DNA from: Dyadobacter pollutisoli
Lineage (GTDB): Bacteria; Bacteroidota; Bacteroidia; Cytophagales; Spirosomataceae
NCBI RefSeq assembly: GCF_026625565.1
Contig: NZ_CP112998.1
Coordinates: forward strand, 3,846,501 to 3,910,500
Direction: 5' to 3'
Length of the DNA stretch: 64,000 bases
Shown piece by piece: positions 1-8,433 of this stretch (position 1 is the first letter of the stretch; every line of letters begins with the position of its first letter). The position numbers were made by a program, and so were the translations under genes. The notes beneath the pieces were generated by a model, which did no database searches, had not been told where the DNA came from, and worked only from the letters and a program-made list of their open reading frames with translations.

Positions 1-1
1 C

Positions 2-2908
2 AACGTGGCGGTAATCCGGGTCAAAACGAGGGTGGACCAGGTTATGCCGCTTTTGCCTGAACTTGTTCAACGCGAAGGGGTTATCATCTCGCCAGTTCAG
101 CCTAGTATGTTGATGTACGTCAACCTTTATTCGAAAGAAAAGAGCATTGACGAAAAATTCCTTTTCAATTATGCTACCGTTAAAATGATCCCTGAAATTC
201 AGCGGACCAAAGGTATTGCACGGGCGCAAATATTGGGTAGCAGGAGATATGCGATGCGTCTCTGGTTAAATCCTGAGCGTATGCGTGCCTACAGCATCTC
301 GACGGAAGAAGTAATGAAGGCCGTAGGCGAACAAAGTATAGTGGGCCGCCCTGGCCGGATCGGTCAAAGCTCGGGTATTGCAGCACAGTCGCTGGAATAT
401 GTACTTACCTACAAAGGCCGGTACGACAAGCCGGAAGAGTATGAAAATATCATTGTCCGGGCCAAGTCAAATGGTGAAAGTGTCCACCTGAGAGACATTG
501 CCAAAGTGGAGCTGGGTAGTGAATTCTTTGATATTTATTCCAATTTGGATGGTCACCCGTCTGCGGCTATCGTGTTGCGGCAAAACTATGGTAGTAATGC
601 CAGTGACGTAATTGAAGAGGTTAAAAAGAAGCTGGATGTGATGAAAGAATCCTTCCCGCCGGGCGTGGATTACAAGATCAGCTATGACGTTTCCCAATTT
701 TTGGATGCGTCTATCGAGCAGGTTATTGATACCTTGCGGGATGCATTTATCCTGGTTGCATTGGTTGTATTCATATTCCTTGGCGACTGGCGTTCTACAT
801 TGATCCCGATCCTTGCGGTACCGGTATCTCTCATTGGGGCGTTCTTTGTGATTCAGGGTTTTGGGCTTTCGATCAACCTGATCACGCTTTTTGCCCTTGT
901 ACTTGCGATCGGTATTGTGGTCGATGATGCCATAGTCGTCGTCGAGGCTGTCCATGCGAAGTTTGAAGAAGAGCCGGGTATATCACCTTACAATGCGGTA
1001 AAGAAAGTACTTTCTGAGATCAGTGGAGCGATTATCGCGATCACAGCGGTAATGGTGTCAGTATTCCTTCCGATCTCATTCATGTCCGGTCCGGTCGGTA
1101 CGTTCTACCGTCAGTTCTCGATCACTATGGCAAGTTCGATCGTCATTTCGGCTTTGATCGCCTTGACTTTGACGCCTGTATTGTGCGCCATGTTGCTGCA
1201 AAATCACCATGGACATCCGAAAAAGAAAAACATGCTTACGAAAGCCCTGGACAGCTTCAACCGGGTGTTTGACAAACTTACCGGAGGGTATGTGAGCCTT
1301 TTGAGACGAATCGTGAGCCGCAGAGTGGTTACGTGGGGCGTATTGCTGGCATTCTGTGCGGGTATCGTGTACGTAAATAAAATTTTGCCGGCAGGATTTA
1401 TCCCCAACGAGGATCAGAGTACGATCTACGCGATTATCCAAACACCTCCGGGTTCTACGCTTGAAAAAACGAACGAAGTTTCCAGACGTCTTCAGAAGAT
1501 CTGCGAAGAGGTTGAGGGAATCGAGTCGGTATCTTCGCTGGCGGGTTACGAGATCATGACAGAAGGCCGCGGTTCCAATGCCGGTACCTGTTTGATCAAC
1601 TTGAAACCGTGGCATGACCGTGATAAGAACGTGAAGGAGATCATGGAAGAACTGGAAGCCGAAACAAGGGGACTTGGCGCCGTAGTTGAATTCTTTGAGC
1701 CGCCAGCAATTCCTGGTTTCGGTACCTCAGGCGGCTTCTCCATGCGTTTGTTGGATAAAACAACCGATACGGATTACAGCGAGTTTGACAAGATCAATAA
1801 GAAGTTCATGGGAGATTTGGGCAAGCGCCCCGAGCTTACCGGCTTGTTTACCTTCTTTGCGGCGAATTATCCGCAGTATGAATTGCAGATTGACAACCAG
1901 CTTGCCATGCAAAAAGGAGTGTCTATCGGAAAAGCAATGGATAACCTCAACATCATGATCGGTAGTACTTACGAGCAAGGTTTCACCAGGTTTAACCAGT
2001 TTTTCAAAGTGTATGTGCAGTCTGATCCAAGTTTCAGAAGGCTCCCATCCGATCTTTTAAAGCTTTTTGTTAAAAATGATGCCGGAGAAATGGTTCCTTA
2101 CTCGTCGTTCATGACACTTAAAAAAGGACAGGGACCTAACGAGATCACCCGTTTCAATTTGTACAACTCAGCAGCCATCCAGGGTCTTCCGGCCAAGGGT
2201 TATACAACAGCGGATGCCATCCAGGCGATACGTGAAGTTGCCGCCAAGACCTTGCCAAAAGGGTACGACATTGCATTTGAAGGTCTTTCTTACGACGAAT
2301 CGATCCGTGGAAATGAGTCTCTTGTCGTGTTCATGATCGTACTTGCCTTTGTATATTTTGTATTGGCAGCGCAGTACGAAAGTTTCATCATACCATTCGC
2401 GGTGGTGTTATCGCTGCCGGTTGGGGTGTTTGGTTCGTTCCTGTTACTAAAAATGATGGGACTGGAAAACAATATTTATGCCCAGATCGGATTGATCATG
2501 CTCGTTGGTTTGCTGGGTAAAAACGCCGTACTGATCGTCGAATTTGCGGTGCAGAAGCGACAGCAGGGAGAAACGATCCTGAATGCAGCCATCGAAGGGG
2601 CCAGAGTACGTTTCCGTCCGATCCTGATGACTTCCTTCGCTTTTGTTGCAGGATTGATACCATTGATCATTGCAACGGGTGCAGGCGCGATCGGGAACCG
2701 TACCATCGGAGCTTCGGCCATGGGAGGTATGTTATTCGGAACGATCTTCGGGGTAATCATCATTCCTGGGTTGTATGTGATATTCGGCACGTTGGCCGAT
2801 GGCAGAAAAATGATCAAAGGTGAAGAAGATGGCTCATTGTCAGAAGAGTTTGTCCACGCAATCGACGCTTTTTCCCCAACTAAAGATACTCAAAATGATC
2901 ACGAATAA
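2..2908 (+). CDS. RND-family multidrug efflux permease (HAE1 type), 5' end cut by window
   Basis: Inner-membrane proton-driven pump that passes drugs or other amphiphiles to a periplasmic adaptor and outer-membrane channel. The reading frame is open to the left edge, so the gene begins outside the window; about 80-90 residues are missing compared with the usual 1040-1060. Seen: the TM4 acidic pair in the stretch DDAIVVVEAVH, the central cytoplasmic loop, a second porter domain, and the late segment QYESFIIPF followed by GLLGKNAVLIVEF, all typical of AcrB/MexB-like proteins. The last codons overlap the start of the next gene by 14 bases, so the two are translationally coupled. The adaptor gene is presumably just upstream, outside the window. 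Confidence 0.95.
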   Translation, partial: NVAVIRVKTRVDQVMPLLPELVQREGVIISPVQPSMLMYVNLYSKEKSIDEKFLFNYATVKMIPEIQRTKGIARAQILGSRRYAMRLWLNPERMRAYSISTEEVMKAVGEQSIVGRPGRIGQSSGIAAQSLEYVLTYKGRYDKPEEYENIIVRAKSNGESVHLRDIAKVELGSEFFDIYSNLDGHPSAAIVLRQNYGSNASDVIEEVKKKLDVMKESFPPGVDYKISYDVSQFLDASIEQVIDTLRDAFILVALVVFIFLGDWRSTLIPILAVPVSLIGAFFVIQGFGLSINLITLFALVLAIGIVVDDAIVVVEAVHAKFEEEPGISPYNAVKKVLSEISGAIIAITAVMVSVFLPISFMSGPVGTFYRQFSITMASSIVISALIALTLTPVLCAMLLQNHHGHPKKKNMLTKALDSFNRVFDKLTGGYVSLLRRIVSRRVVTWGVLLAFCAGIVYVNKILPAGFIPNEDQSTIYAIIQTPPGSTLEKTNEVSRRLQKICEEVEGIESVSSLAGYEIMTEGRGSNAGTCLINLKPWHDRDKNVKEIMEELEAETRGLGAVVEFFEPPAIPGFGTSGGFSMRLLDKTTDTDYSEFDKINKKFMGDLGKRPELTGLFTFFAANYPQYELQIDNQLAMQKGVSIGKAMDNLNIMIGSTYEQGFTRFNQFFKVYVQSDPSFRRLPSDLLKLFVKNDAGEMVPYSSFMTLKKGQGPNEITRFNLYNSAAIQGLPAKGYTTADAIQAIREVAAKTLPKGYDIAFEGLSYDESIRGNESLVVFMIVLAFVYFVLAAQYESFIIPFAVVLSLPVGVFGSFLLLKMMGLENNIYAQIGLIMLVGLLGKNAVLIVEFAVQKRQQGETILNAAIEGARVRFRPILMTSFAFVAGLIPLIIATGAGAIGNRTIGASAMGGMLFGTIFGVIIIPGLYVIFGTLADGRKMIKGEEDGSLSEEFVHAIDAFSPTKDTQNDHE

Positions 2909-4337
2909 AAGAATATTAAATTGGGTTGGGATAACCTTTGTTGCCTTGGCTTATACCGGGTGCAATGCGCCGTCGATGGTTCAGAAAACACCTAATCTGG
3001 CTGTCTCCGCGAGCTACAACAATGTGCAGGGAACAGATTCCACCAATACCGGCAAAGTGAAATGGAGAGATTATTTCACGGACCCGAACCTCAATGCCCT
3101 GATTGATACCGCTTTTAAAAACAACCAGGAGCTGAACATTACGTTGCAGGAAATTGAGATTGCCCGCAACGAAATCAGGGGCCGGAAAGGGGAATACCTG
3201 CCATTTGTGGGTTTGAGAGGCGGTGCCGGGCTTGAAAAAGCTGGTCGCTATACGCAAATAGGTTCCAGCGAAGCCACCACGGAAATCAAACCGGGCAAAG
3301 AGACACCGGAGCCCCTACCCGATTTCGGCGTCAATTTGGTTGCACGATGGGAAGTGGATATCTGGCATAAATTGCGGAATGCAAAAAAGGCGGCAGTATC
3401 CAGGTATCTGGGCTCTATCGAAGGTAAGAATTTCATGATGACCAATCTGGTTTCTGAAATCGCCAACTCTTACTACGAGCTGCTTGCACTGGACAGTCAG
3501 TTGAATATCGTGAAGCAAAACATTGATATTCAAACAAACGCGCTCCGAATTGTCAAAATGCAGAAAGAGGCAACCCGGGTAACCGAACTGGCAGTACGCA
3601 GGTTTGAAGCGCAGGTGCTGAACACCCAGAACCGCCAGTATGCGATCCAGCAACGGATTGTGGAAACCGAAAACCGGATCAACTTCCTTCTGGGACGCTA
3701 CCCGCAGCCGGTCCTGAGAAGCACAGGGAATTTTGAGACGCTGGTACCGACCGTAATGCAGGCGGGGATTCCTTCCCAACTCCTTCAAAACCGTCCGGAT
3801 GTACGTCAGGCGGAACAGGAACTGGCAGCAGCTAAGCTGGACATTCAGGTAGCAAGGGCGAATTTCTATCCTTCACTGGGTCTTTCGGCAGCACTTGGTG
3901 TGCAGTCATTTAACCCGATTTTCCTTGGGAATATCCCCAAATCGCTGATGGCTAACCTGATCGGAGACATGGTGGGGCCGCTGATCAACAAAAACGCGAT
4001 CCAGGCTACCTACTATACTGCCAATGCCAAACAGATCCAGACCGTTTACAATTACGAACGCACGGTTTTGAATGCATACATTGAAGTGGTCAATCAGCTT
4101 TCCAACATTAATAACCTGTCGCAAAGCTATGATACGAAAACCCGCGAAGTGCAAGCGCTGACCGAGTCCATTAACATCGCTAACAGGCTGTTCAGCTCAG
4201 CCAGAGCGGATTATATGGAAGTCCTCCTTACGCAACGTGAAGCACTGGAATCCCGTTTCGACCTGATCGAGACCAAGATGCAGCAGATGCACGCGACGGT
4301 CAATATTTACCGTGCATTGGGTGGCGGTTGGAATTGA
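2895..4337 (+). CDS. Outer-membrane efflux channel lipoprotein (TolC/NodT family)
   Basis: Trimeric outer-membrane channel that completes the RND pump. I chose the ATG at 2895 because it starts a lipoprotein signal (MITNKR, hydrophobic core, then TGC at the lipobox) and overlaps the permease stop by 14 bases; a longer in-frame start at 2820 would lie deep in the permease gene. The protein is 480 aa, usual for NodT-type factors, with two OEP repeats. Seen: QNRPDVRQAEQELAAAKLDI, the classic second-repeat motif of this family, and long heptad-like helices. A terminator follows 20 bases after the stop. Confidence 0.94.
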   Translation: MITNKRILNWVGITFVALAYTGCNAPSMVQKTPNLAVSASYNNVQGTDSTNTGKVKWRDYFTDPNLNALIDTAFKNNQELNITLQEIEIARNEIRGRKGEYLPFVGLRGGAGLEKAGRYTQIGSSEATTEIKPGKETPEPLPDFGVNLVARWEVDIWHKLRNAKKAAVSRYLGSIEGKNFMMTNLVSEIANSYYELLALDSQLNIVKQNIDIQTNALRIVKMQKEATRVTELAVRRFEAQVLNTQNRQYAIQQRIVETENRINFLLGRYPQPVLRSTGNFETLVPTVMQAGIPSQLLQNRPDVRQAEQELAAAKLDIQVARANFYPSLGLSAALGVQSFNPIFLGNIPKSLMANLIGDMVGPLINKNAIQATYYTANAKQIQTVYNYERTVLNAYIEVVNQLSNINNLSQSYDTKTREVQALTESINIANRLFSSARADYMEVLLTQREALESRFDLIETKMQQMHATVNIYRALGGGWN

Positions 4338-4360
4338 TTGGAGTATTGTTGATAGAAATG

Positions 4361-4398
4361 AAAATGCCGTCTCAAATTTTTTGGGGCGGCATTTTTTA
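4361..4398 (+). terminator. Rho-independent terminator after the efflux operon
   Basis: Ten-base stem (ATGCCGTCTC with GGGGCGGCAT, two G-T pairs), AT-rich loop and a run of six T. It closes the rightward efflux operon and lies just before the 3' end of the opposing small gene. Confidence 0.85.
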
Positions 4399-4415
4399 TA
4401 ACAAACTCGCAAACA

Positions 4416-4742
4416 TTACCTCGCTGCACTTCGGACAGCGCGGGATTCGTAAGATCTGGCTGTGTAAAGTTGGTCTTTTATTAATTTCAAACCATTCAAT
4501 TCCGGCACTACGATAATGCTTCCATCAGGAACAACGCCCCGGTCAATCCAGTTGGAGAGCCTGGATGGCTTGATATTATACTTTTTACAATAGTCAGAAA
4601 GTGTCATCCATTCTCTCAACTTATATTCCTTATCCATGATAACCAGCTTGCTGTTAGTGAAGTCCATCAGCATTGATTCAACCTCATCCAGCTTTTTATT
4701 AACCTCTACAAATACGGTATTTTTCTCTTTTACAGTTTCCAT
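4416..4742 (-). CDS. Small putative DNA-binding protein, 108 aa
   Basis: I do not recognise a named family. The first 35 residues look like a short coiled coil (VNKKLDEVESMLMDF). The middle, WMTLSDYCKKYNIKPSRLSNWIDRGVV, reads like a helix-turn-helix or MerR/excisionase-type recognition segment, followed by a short beta pair (DGSIIVVPEL) as in winged-helix folds. It is 49 bases downstream of a 56-aa gene on the same strand, and both lie behind a perfect palindrome. The role is likely regulatory, but target and partner are unknown. Confidence 0.65.
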   Translation of the reverse strand: METVKEKNTVFVEVNKKLDEVESMLMDFTNSKLVIMDKEYKLREWMTLSDYCKKYNIKPSRLSNWIDRGVVPDGSIIVVPELNGLKLIKDQLYTARSYESRAVRSAAR

Positions 4743-4791
4743 TTATATAATAGTTTATGCGGAGCTACACTAATGTGACTCCTTCCTTGTT

Positions 4792-4962
4792 CTACATTTT
4801 CAAGACATTTTTTAAAGTCTCTCTCAAATACTTGATCCTTTCAATAGTTTGCTGATATTCTCCTGCGGTAACATTTTCAGGAGTGTTTATCAGTAGGTTT
4901 TCAGCTTCCTCGATTATCTGTCTCAGCTCTTCCACCAATTGTTCTTTCCTCGTTTTGCTCAT
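4792..4962 (-). CDS. Small acidic/helical protein, 56 aa
   Basis: Short reading frame from an ATG at 4962 to TAG at 4792. The product starts MSKTRKEQLVEELRQIIEEA and continues with a second amphipathic helix (GEYQQTIERIKYLRETL), so a two-helix hairpin is likely. Support: the frame is uninterrupted, codon use is ordinary, the start sits 34 bases from a perfect palindrome that could be its operator, and it precedes the 108-aa gene in the same direction. I know no family for it; an antitoxin-like or autoregulatory partner is possible but unproven. Confidence 0.55.
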   Translation of the reverse strand: MSKTRKEQLVEELRQIIEEAENLLINTPENVTAGEYQQTIERIKYLRETLKNVLKM

Positions 4963-4995
4963 CTATTTAGCGTGTGTTTAATGGTTGCTTTAAAG

Positions 4996-5028
4996 ATAAT
5001 ATTTGTGAATTAATTTCACAAATATTAT
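4996..5028. promoter_or_regulatory. Perfect 14-5-14 palindrome upstream of the small-gene pair
   Basis: Two identical inverted 14-base arms (ATAATATTTGTGAA) separated by TTAAT. It is AT-rich with a TTTGTGAA/TTCACAAA core, which suits binding of a dimeric regulator, and it lacks the GC-rich stem and T-run of a terminator. It lies 34 bases before the ATG of the leftward 56-aa gene. The binding protein is unknown; the adjacent HTH-like protein is the natural first candidate. Confidence 0.6.
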
Positions 5029-5175
5029 AGCAAATCGCATTTCTTCTCCCAATGAAACTCTCACACTAAGTAATTCCTCCCACCTAAGGTAGAAACCCCC
5101 GATTTTCACGACGAGTAATTGTACTCTTTTATTGATATATATAAATAATCAAATTTACATCGCTACATAACTAGC

Positions 5176-5223
5176 CGTGCAGTGCCCCCGCACGTATCGT
5201 GGGGCTTTGTTCATTTTTTTAGC
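5176..5223 (+). promoter_or_regulatory. Leader hairpin resembling a transcription attenuator
   Basis: A GC-rich hairpin (GCCCC and CACG pairing with CGTG and GGGC around a TAT loop, with a small bulge) is followed by TTTG, a few bases, and seven T. It ends 12 bases before the start of the 102-aa gene. The left arm GCACG can pair instead with an upstream CGTGC, so two exclusive folds are possible, as in terminator/antiterminator switches. It could simply end a short upstream RNA, since no gene precedes it on this strand. Confidence 0.5.
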
Positions 5224-5235
5224 AAAAATTACTTT

Positions 5236-5544
5236 ATGCAAGAAATTGACAAGTTCGAGGCGGCCCTAATGGCCAAGCTCGAAAAAGGCGGATTGGATAA
5301 GGTGGCCTTGAAAAAAATCTCCTCTTCTATTATTGGCCTCAAAAATCAGGGCCTGGTGATCGATCGGGTTTACATCAAAGGACAGCCTGGGTACAGTCGC
5401 GTTCTGATCAACGGTATTGTCGATCCTGAATTTTGGAGAAAATTCGGATCTGCGAACACGCCCTTCCGAAGATTTATGGTGTTTCCGTACGGAATCATTA
5501 ACCCTGAGGGATTCCGGTTTGAGGGAATTGTTGAAAGTTACTGA
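5236..5544 (+). CDS. Uncharacterised 102-aa protein coupled to a radical SAM enzyme
   Basis: I do not recognise the family. The ATG at 5236 is preferred over an upstream frame start at 5182, which lies inside the leader hairpin. The first 40 residues are charged and helical (MQEIDKFEAALMAKLEKGGL). The rest has short beta-like segments and a C-terminal part rich in aromatics and glycine (FMVFPYGIINPEGFRFEGI). The stop is three bases before the start of the radical SAM gene, so the two are almost certainly made together. It could be a peptide or protein substrate, a chaperone or a carrier for that enzyme; a RiPP-type precursor is one possibility. It has no cysteine and no Gly-Gly leader-cleavage motif. 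Confidence 0.75.
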   Translation: MQEIDKFEAALMAKLEKGGLDKVALKKISSSIIGLKNQGLVIDRVYIKGQPGYSRVLINGIVDPEFWRKFGSANTPFRRFMVFPYGIINPEGFRFEGIVESY

Positions 5545-5547
5545 GCC

Positions 5548-6606
5548 ATGCAAAAGGATATCAATTCCTTTTGCGAATCTGTCGGGCAGCCGCCCGACAG
5601 ATTTCGCACCATTCAGATTCACCCGACCAAAAAGTGCAATCTGACCTGTCTGCATTGTTATTCCAGTTCCGCTCCTGGTTATCATGACGTTCTGGACTTA
5701 GCCAATCTGAAAAGCTTTCTTGCCTACGCTTTTGACAATGGTTTTAACAACATTTCGGTCTCAGGCGGAGAGCCGTTTCTATACAAAGATCTTGAAGAAT
5801 TATTACAGTTTTCAAGATCCATCGGATACCAGAATACGCTGGCATCCAATGGCATGCTGCTACGGTCGGAGCGGGCAAAAAGGATACTGGATTTTGTCGA
5901 TCTTATCGCCATTAGTGTGGATGGGCCGCAACCGCTTCATGACAAAATAAGGAACCAGGCGGGTGCATTTGATAAGATGTGCCAGGGACTGGAAGTTCTG
6001 AAAGACCTGGACAAACCGTTCGGAATCATACATACCCTTACTCCGGAAAGCTGGACATCATTGATCTGGCTGGGTGAATTTGCAGCTTCTAATGGAGCCA
6101 AATTACTTCAACTACATCCATTGGAAATGTATGGCCGTGCATTGGATACGCTGACCAGTGAGGCGATTGACGATGACCTGGCTCACAAAATGTTTATCCT
6201 GGGCCATTATCTGGTAAGCAAATATAGCGACCAGCTGGTCGTACAGCTGGACATGCTCCACCGCGACTACTTATTGGCACATCCGCAGATCGTGAGCGGA
6301 TTTGAACGAAGCTGCGGACAAAGCGGAAAGCTGGCAGACTTGCTTGATACGATCGTCATAGAGGAATCGGGAACGATACTGCCCGTTTCATATGGCTTCA
6401 ACCCGCGCTATTCAATAGGAAATATTTCCAATTTCTCAATGTCTGCATTTGAAGATTTCGAAAGACAGTCTATCCCTGACATTAAGGATATTTTCAAAAA
6501 CACATTATCCAGAATAGCTGAATATGGCACCCGGGATATTGTCAACTGGAACGAGCTCTTAATTGAAGAAAGCCATCGTTCAATGGAGGTTGGAATTGAA
6601 ATTTAG
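5548..6606 (+). CDS. Radical SAM enzyme with degenerate C-terminal SPASM-like region
   Basis: Uses a 4Fe-4S cluster to cleave S-adenosylmethionine and start radical chemistry; the substrate is unknown. Seen: the CxxxCxxC cluster motif CNLTCLHC (residues 30-37), the SAM-binding GGEP (73-76), and the rest of the partial TIM barrel in order. The C-terminal part keeps the outline of a SPASM/twitch domain (SCGQSG, then a VIEESGTILPV strand and SIGNI), but only one cysteine remains, so auxiliary clusters are unlikely. The length, 352 aa, suits peptide-modifying or cofactor enzymes. It is tightly coupled to the 102-aa gene before it and convergent with two flavin oxidases. Confidence 0.85.
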   Translation: MQKDINSFCESVGQPPDRFRTIQIHPTKKCNLTCLHCYSSSAPGYHDVLDLANLKSFLAYAFDNGFNNISVSGGEPFLYKDLEELLQFSRSIGYQNTLASNGMLLRSERAKRILDFVDLIAISVDGPQPLHDKIRNQAGAFDKMCQGLEVLKDLDKPFGIIHTLTPESWTSLIWLGEFAASNGAKLLQLHPLEMYGRALDTLTSEAIDDDLAHKMFILGHYLVSKYSDQLVVQLDMLHRDYLLAHPQIVSGFERSCGQSGKLADLLDTIVIEESGTILPVSYGFNPRYSIGNISNFSMSAFEDFERQSIPDIKDIFKNTLSRIAEYGTRDIVNWNELLIEESHRSMEVGIEI

Positions 6607-6609
6607 CCA

Positions 6610-6643
6610 AAGAGGTTGCCCTGTTTGAATGAGGCAACCTCTT
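6610..6643. terminator. Bidirectional terminator between radical SAM and flavin oxidase genes
   Basis: Perfect 11-base inverted repeat (AAGAGGTTGCC / GGCAACCTCTT) with a 12-base loop in the 47-base gap between convergent genes. T-runs are short on both sides, so termination is probable rather than certain. Confidence 0.65.
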
Positions 6644-6653
6644 CATACAAAAC

Positions 6654-8417
6654 TTACCAGCCCAGATAATAGTCTTTGTTCAACCAAACCGGCCGTTTCA
6701 TACCGAAATGCTCCTGTAACATTTTTTCCGCTTCGCAAAAGGCGCCTTCCACCCAGCCCTGCTGATCGGAATACGCCTCGCCGCAGATATGGATTTGCTC
6801 TTTGGGATCGGGCTGCCTCATATAAGGCATCACGTCCTTAACCGATACTCCTGCTTTCCACGCGTGGTACCCTGCCCCGAATGGATCGTCAGTCCAGTCT
6901 CTGAAATAGGTAACATATGGCTCGGGGATTTCCACCATTTTACCATGTAACTCCCTGAGCTGGTTCATTATTTCGTCAACCATTAACTGTGTGGCCTGTA
7001 CCTCATTCAAAGCTTTTAATTCGCTAAGCGATGCGGATTTGGCAGCCCTTACTTTGAATAAAACCGTGTCCTCAGACAATGCTTTCCAGAAAGTCTCGGT
7101 CTCCATATCCCCGTAGCTTCCGAGCAACATCGAGTTATCCGTCACCGGATCCGTGCCGAAATAGTAGCATTGTCGCATCGGAAGGTCGGTAATAGAATGC
7201 CCCGAATCTATACCAAGTTGCTTCCACCAAGGATGCTCGAAGCCCATTAGTATCTTGAAAGCAGGCTCCATGATCGTAGACTGTATGTTTCTGTCGAGCT
7301 CCGCGTTTTCATTGACATTGAAAAAGAAGTTGTCCTGATCCAAAAGTTCCAGTGACTTGCGCGGCATGGCCAGAATGATCGAATTCGCACATACATTCCA
7401 GATCAAATTGGTTCTCAAATTCAGGAAGGAAAGCTCGTATTTGTGCGTCTTCTGATTGATGTGATCCTTCGTGAATGTAACAAGTTTATTTTCAGACCAT
7501 ATGCACGCACCCTTCTTAGCTATGTATTGGTTCGCCAGCGCATAGGCAATGCTATCATAGCCTTCCTGGATCGTTTTGTAAACAACATCCGCAGAAAAAT
7601 CCCCTACCATGTAAGGAAACGCCTCTGCCGCATTCCAGTTGATGGTATTGGAATAATAACCACCTGCATTGGCTACAAAAGAATACCCTTCCTGTGATAC
7701 CTGGTCTTTAATCAGGTTCCAGAAACCAAGGTCATTTACTTTCCGGCCGTCGTACGGAGAACCCTTGAAGTTATACGTCAGCTTGGGTTTGATATCGTCC
7801 CAATCCCGGCTCGTCAGCATAAACGCGAAGTCATATTCCGACGGACCCTTCGTTATTTTCTTCGCATATTTTTTTGCGCACCAGGGATCAGCCATTAACA
7901 CTTCATAAATGATCTTGTTGAACAACTGATCGGAGCTAAAACCAAGATCATCGTCATTCAGGTAATACCGGGTATCCAGCTTTTCGCCGTACCGCTGCGC
8001 AATATTCCATGCATCCTGTTTGAAATGCTGCTTTCGAAGATAGAACAGCAGCTCGGCCGGGTTACCCATCGGAAAATCCACCGGGGTCATCTGATCGGTG
8101 AGGACAGGTTTTCGTTTAGCAGGGTCCTTTTCCGTAAGCGGATAACCTTCGATCAATGTGGTCACAATTTCCTGAGAGGTGAGGTAACGCATTCCGCCCA
8201 GCTCTCCCCAGAAATTCATCCCCGGCAATATCACCGATTCCAGCCGGCCGCCCAGTCTGTCGTTCAAGTCGAATATCTGGACCTGGTCGGCCGTATATGT
8301 TTTGTCTTCCGTGAGCCGGTATGCACTGTATAAACCAGATGTTCCGGCCCCGATAATGGCTACTTCGATTTTCATCCCTGGCGCTGTGCCGTTGTTGAGT
8401 GGTGTATTCTTGTTCAT
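6654..8417 (-). CDS. FAD-dependent amine / L-amino-acid oxidase family protein
   Basis: Flavoenzyme expected to oxidise an amine or amino acid with release of hydrogen peroxide. Seen: N-terminal dinucleotide-binding GAGTSGLYSAYRL (about residues 23-35), DLNDRLGGRLES at the end of the Rossmann fold, ELGGMRY (the GG motif of amino-acid oxidases), and near the C-terminus ICGEAYSDQQGWVEGAF, the conserved FAD-contact block. At 587 aa it is longer than typical monoamine oxidases and closer to bacterial L-amino-acid oxidases such as the tryptophan oxidases of indole-alkaloid pathways; the substrate cannot be read from sequence. No clear signal peptide. It follows the next flavoenzyme gene by 16 bases in one operon. 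Confidence 0.85.
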   Translation of the reverse strand: MNKNTPLNNGTAPGMKIEVAIIGAGTSGLYSAYRLTEDKTYTADQVQIFDLNDRLGGRLESVILPGMNFWGELGGMRYLTSQEIVTTLIEGYPLTEKDPAKRKPVLTDQMTPVDFPMGNPAELLFYLRKQHFKQDAWNIAQRYGEKLDTRYYLNDDDLGFSSDQLFNKIIYEVLMADPWCAKKYAKKITKGPSEYDFAFMLTSRDWDDIKPKLTYNFKGSPYDGRKVNDLGFWNLIKDQVSQEGYSFVANAGGYYSNTINWNAAEAFPYMVGDFSADVVYKTIQEGYDSIAYALANQYIAKKGACIWSENKLVTFTKDHINQKTHKYELSFLNLRTNLIWNVCANSIILAMPRKSLELLDQDNFFFNVNENAELDRNIQSTIMEPAFKILMGFEHPWWKQLGIDSGHSITDLPMRQCYYFGTDPVTDNSMLLGSYGDMETETFWKALSEDTVLFKVRAAKSASLSELKALNEVQATQLMVDEIMNQLRELHGKMVEIPEPYVTYFRDWTDDPFGAGYHAWKAGVSVKDVMPYMRQPDPKEQIHICGEAYSDQQGWVEGAFCEAEKMLQEHFGMKRPVWLNKDYYLGW

Positions 8418-8433
8418 TGTTTGTGATGTTGTG

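Noticed and set aside
467..955. Antisense frame opposite the RND permease
   Set aside because: Charged low-complexity translation inside a clear gene on the other strand.
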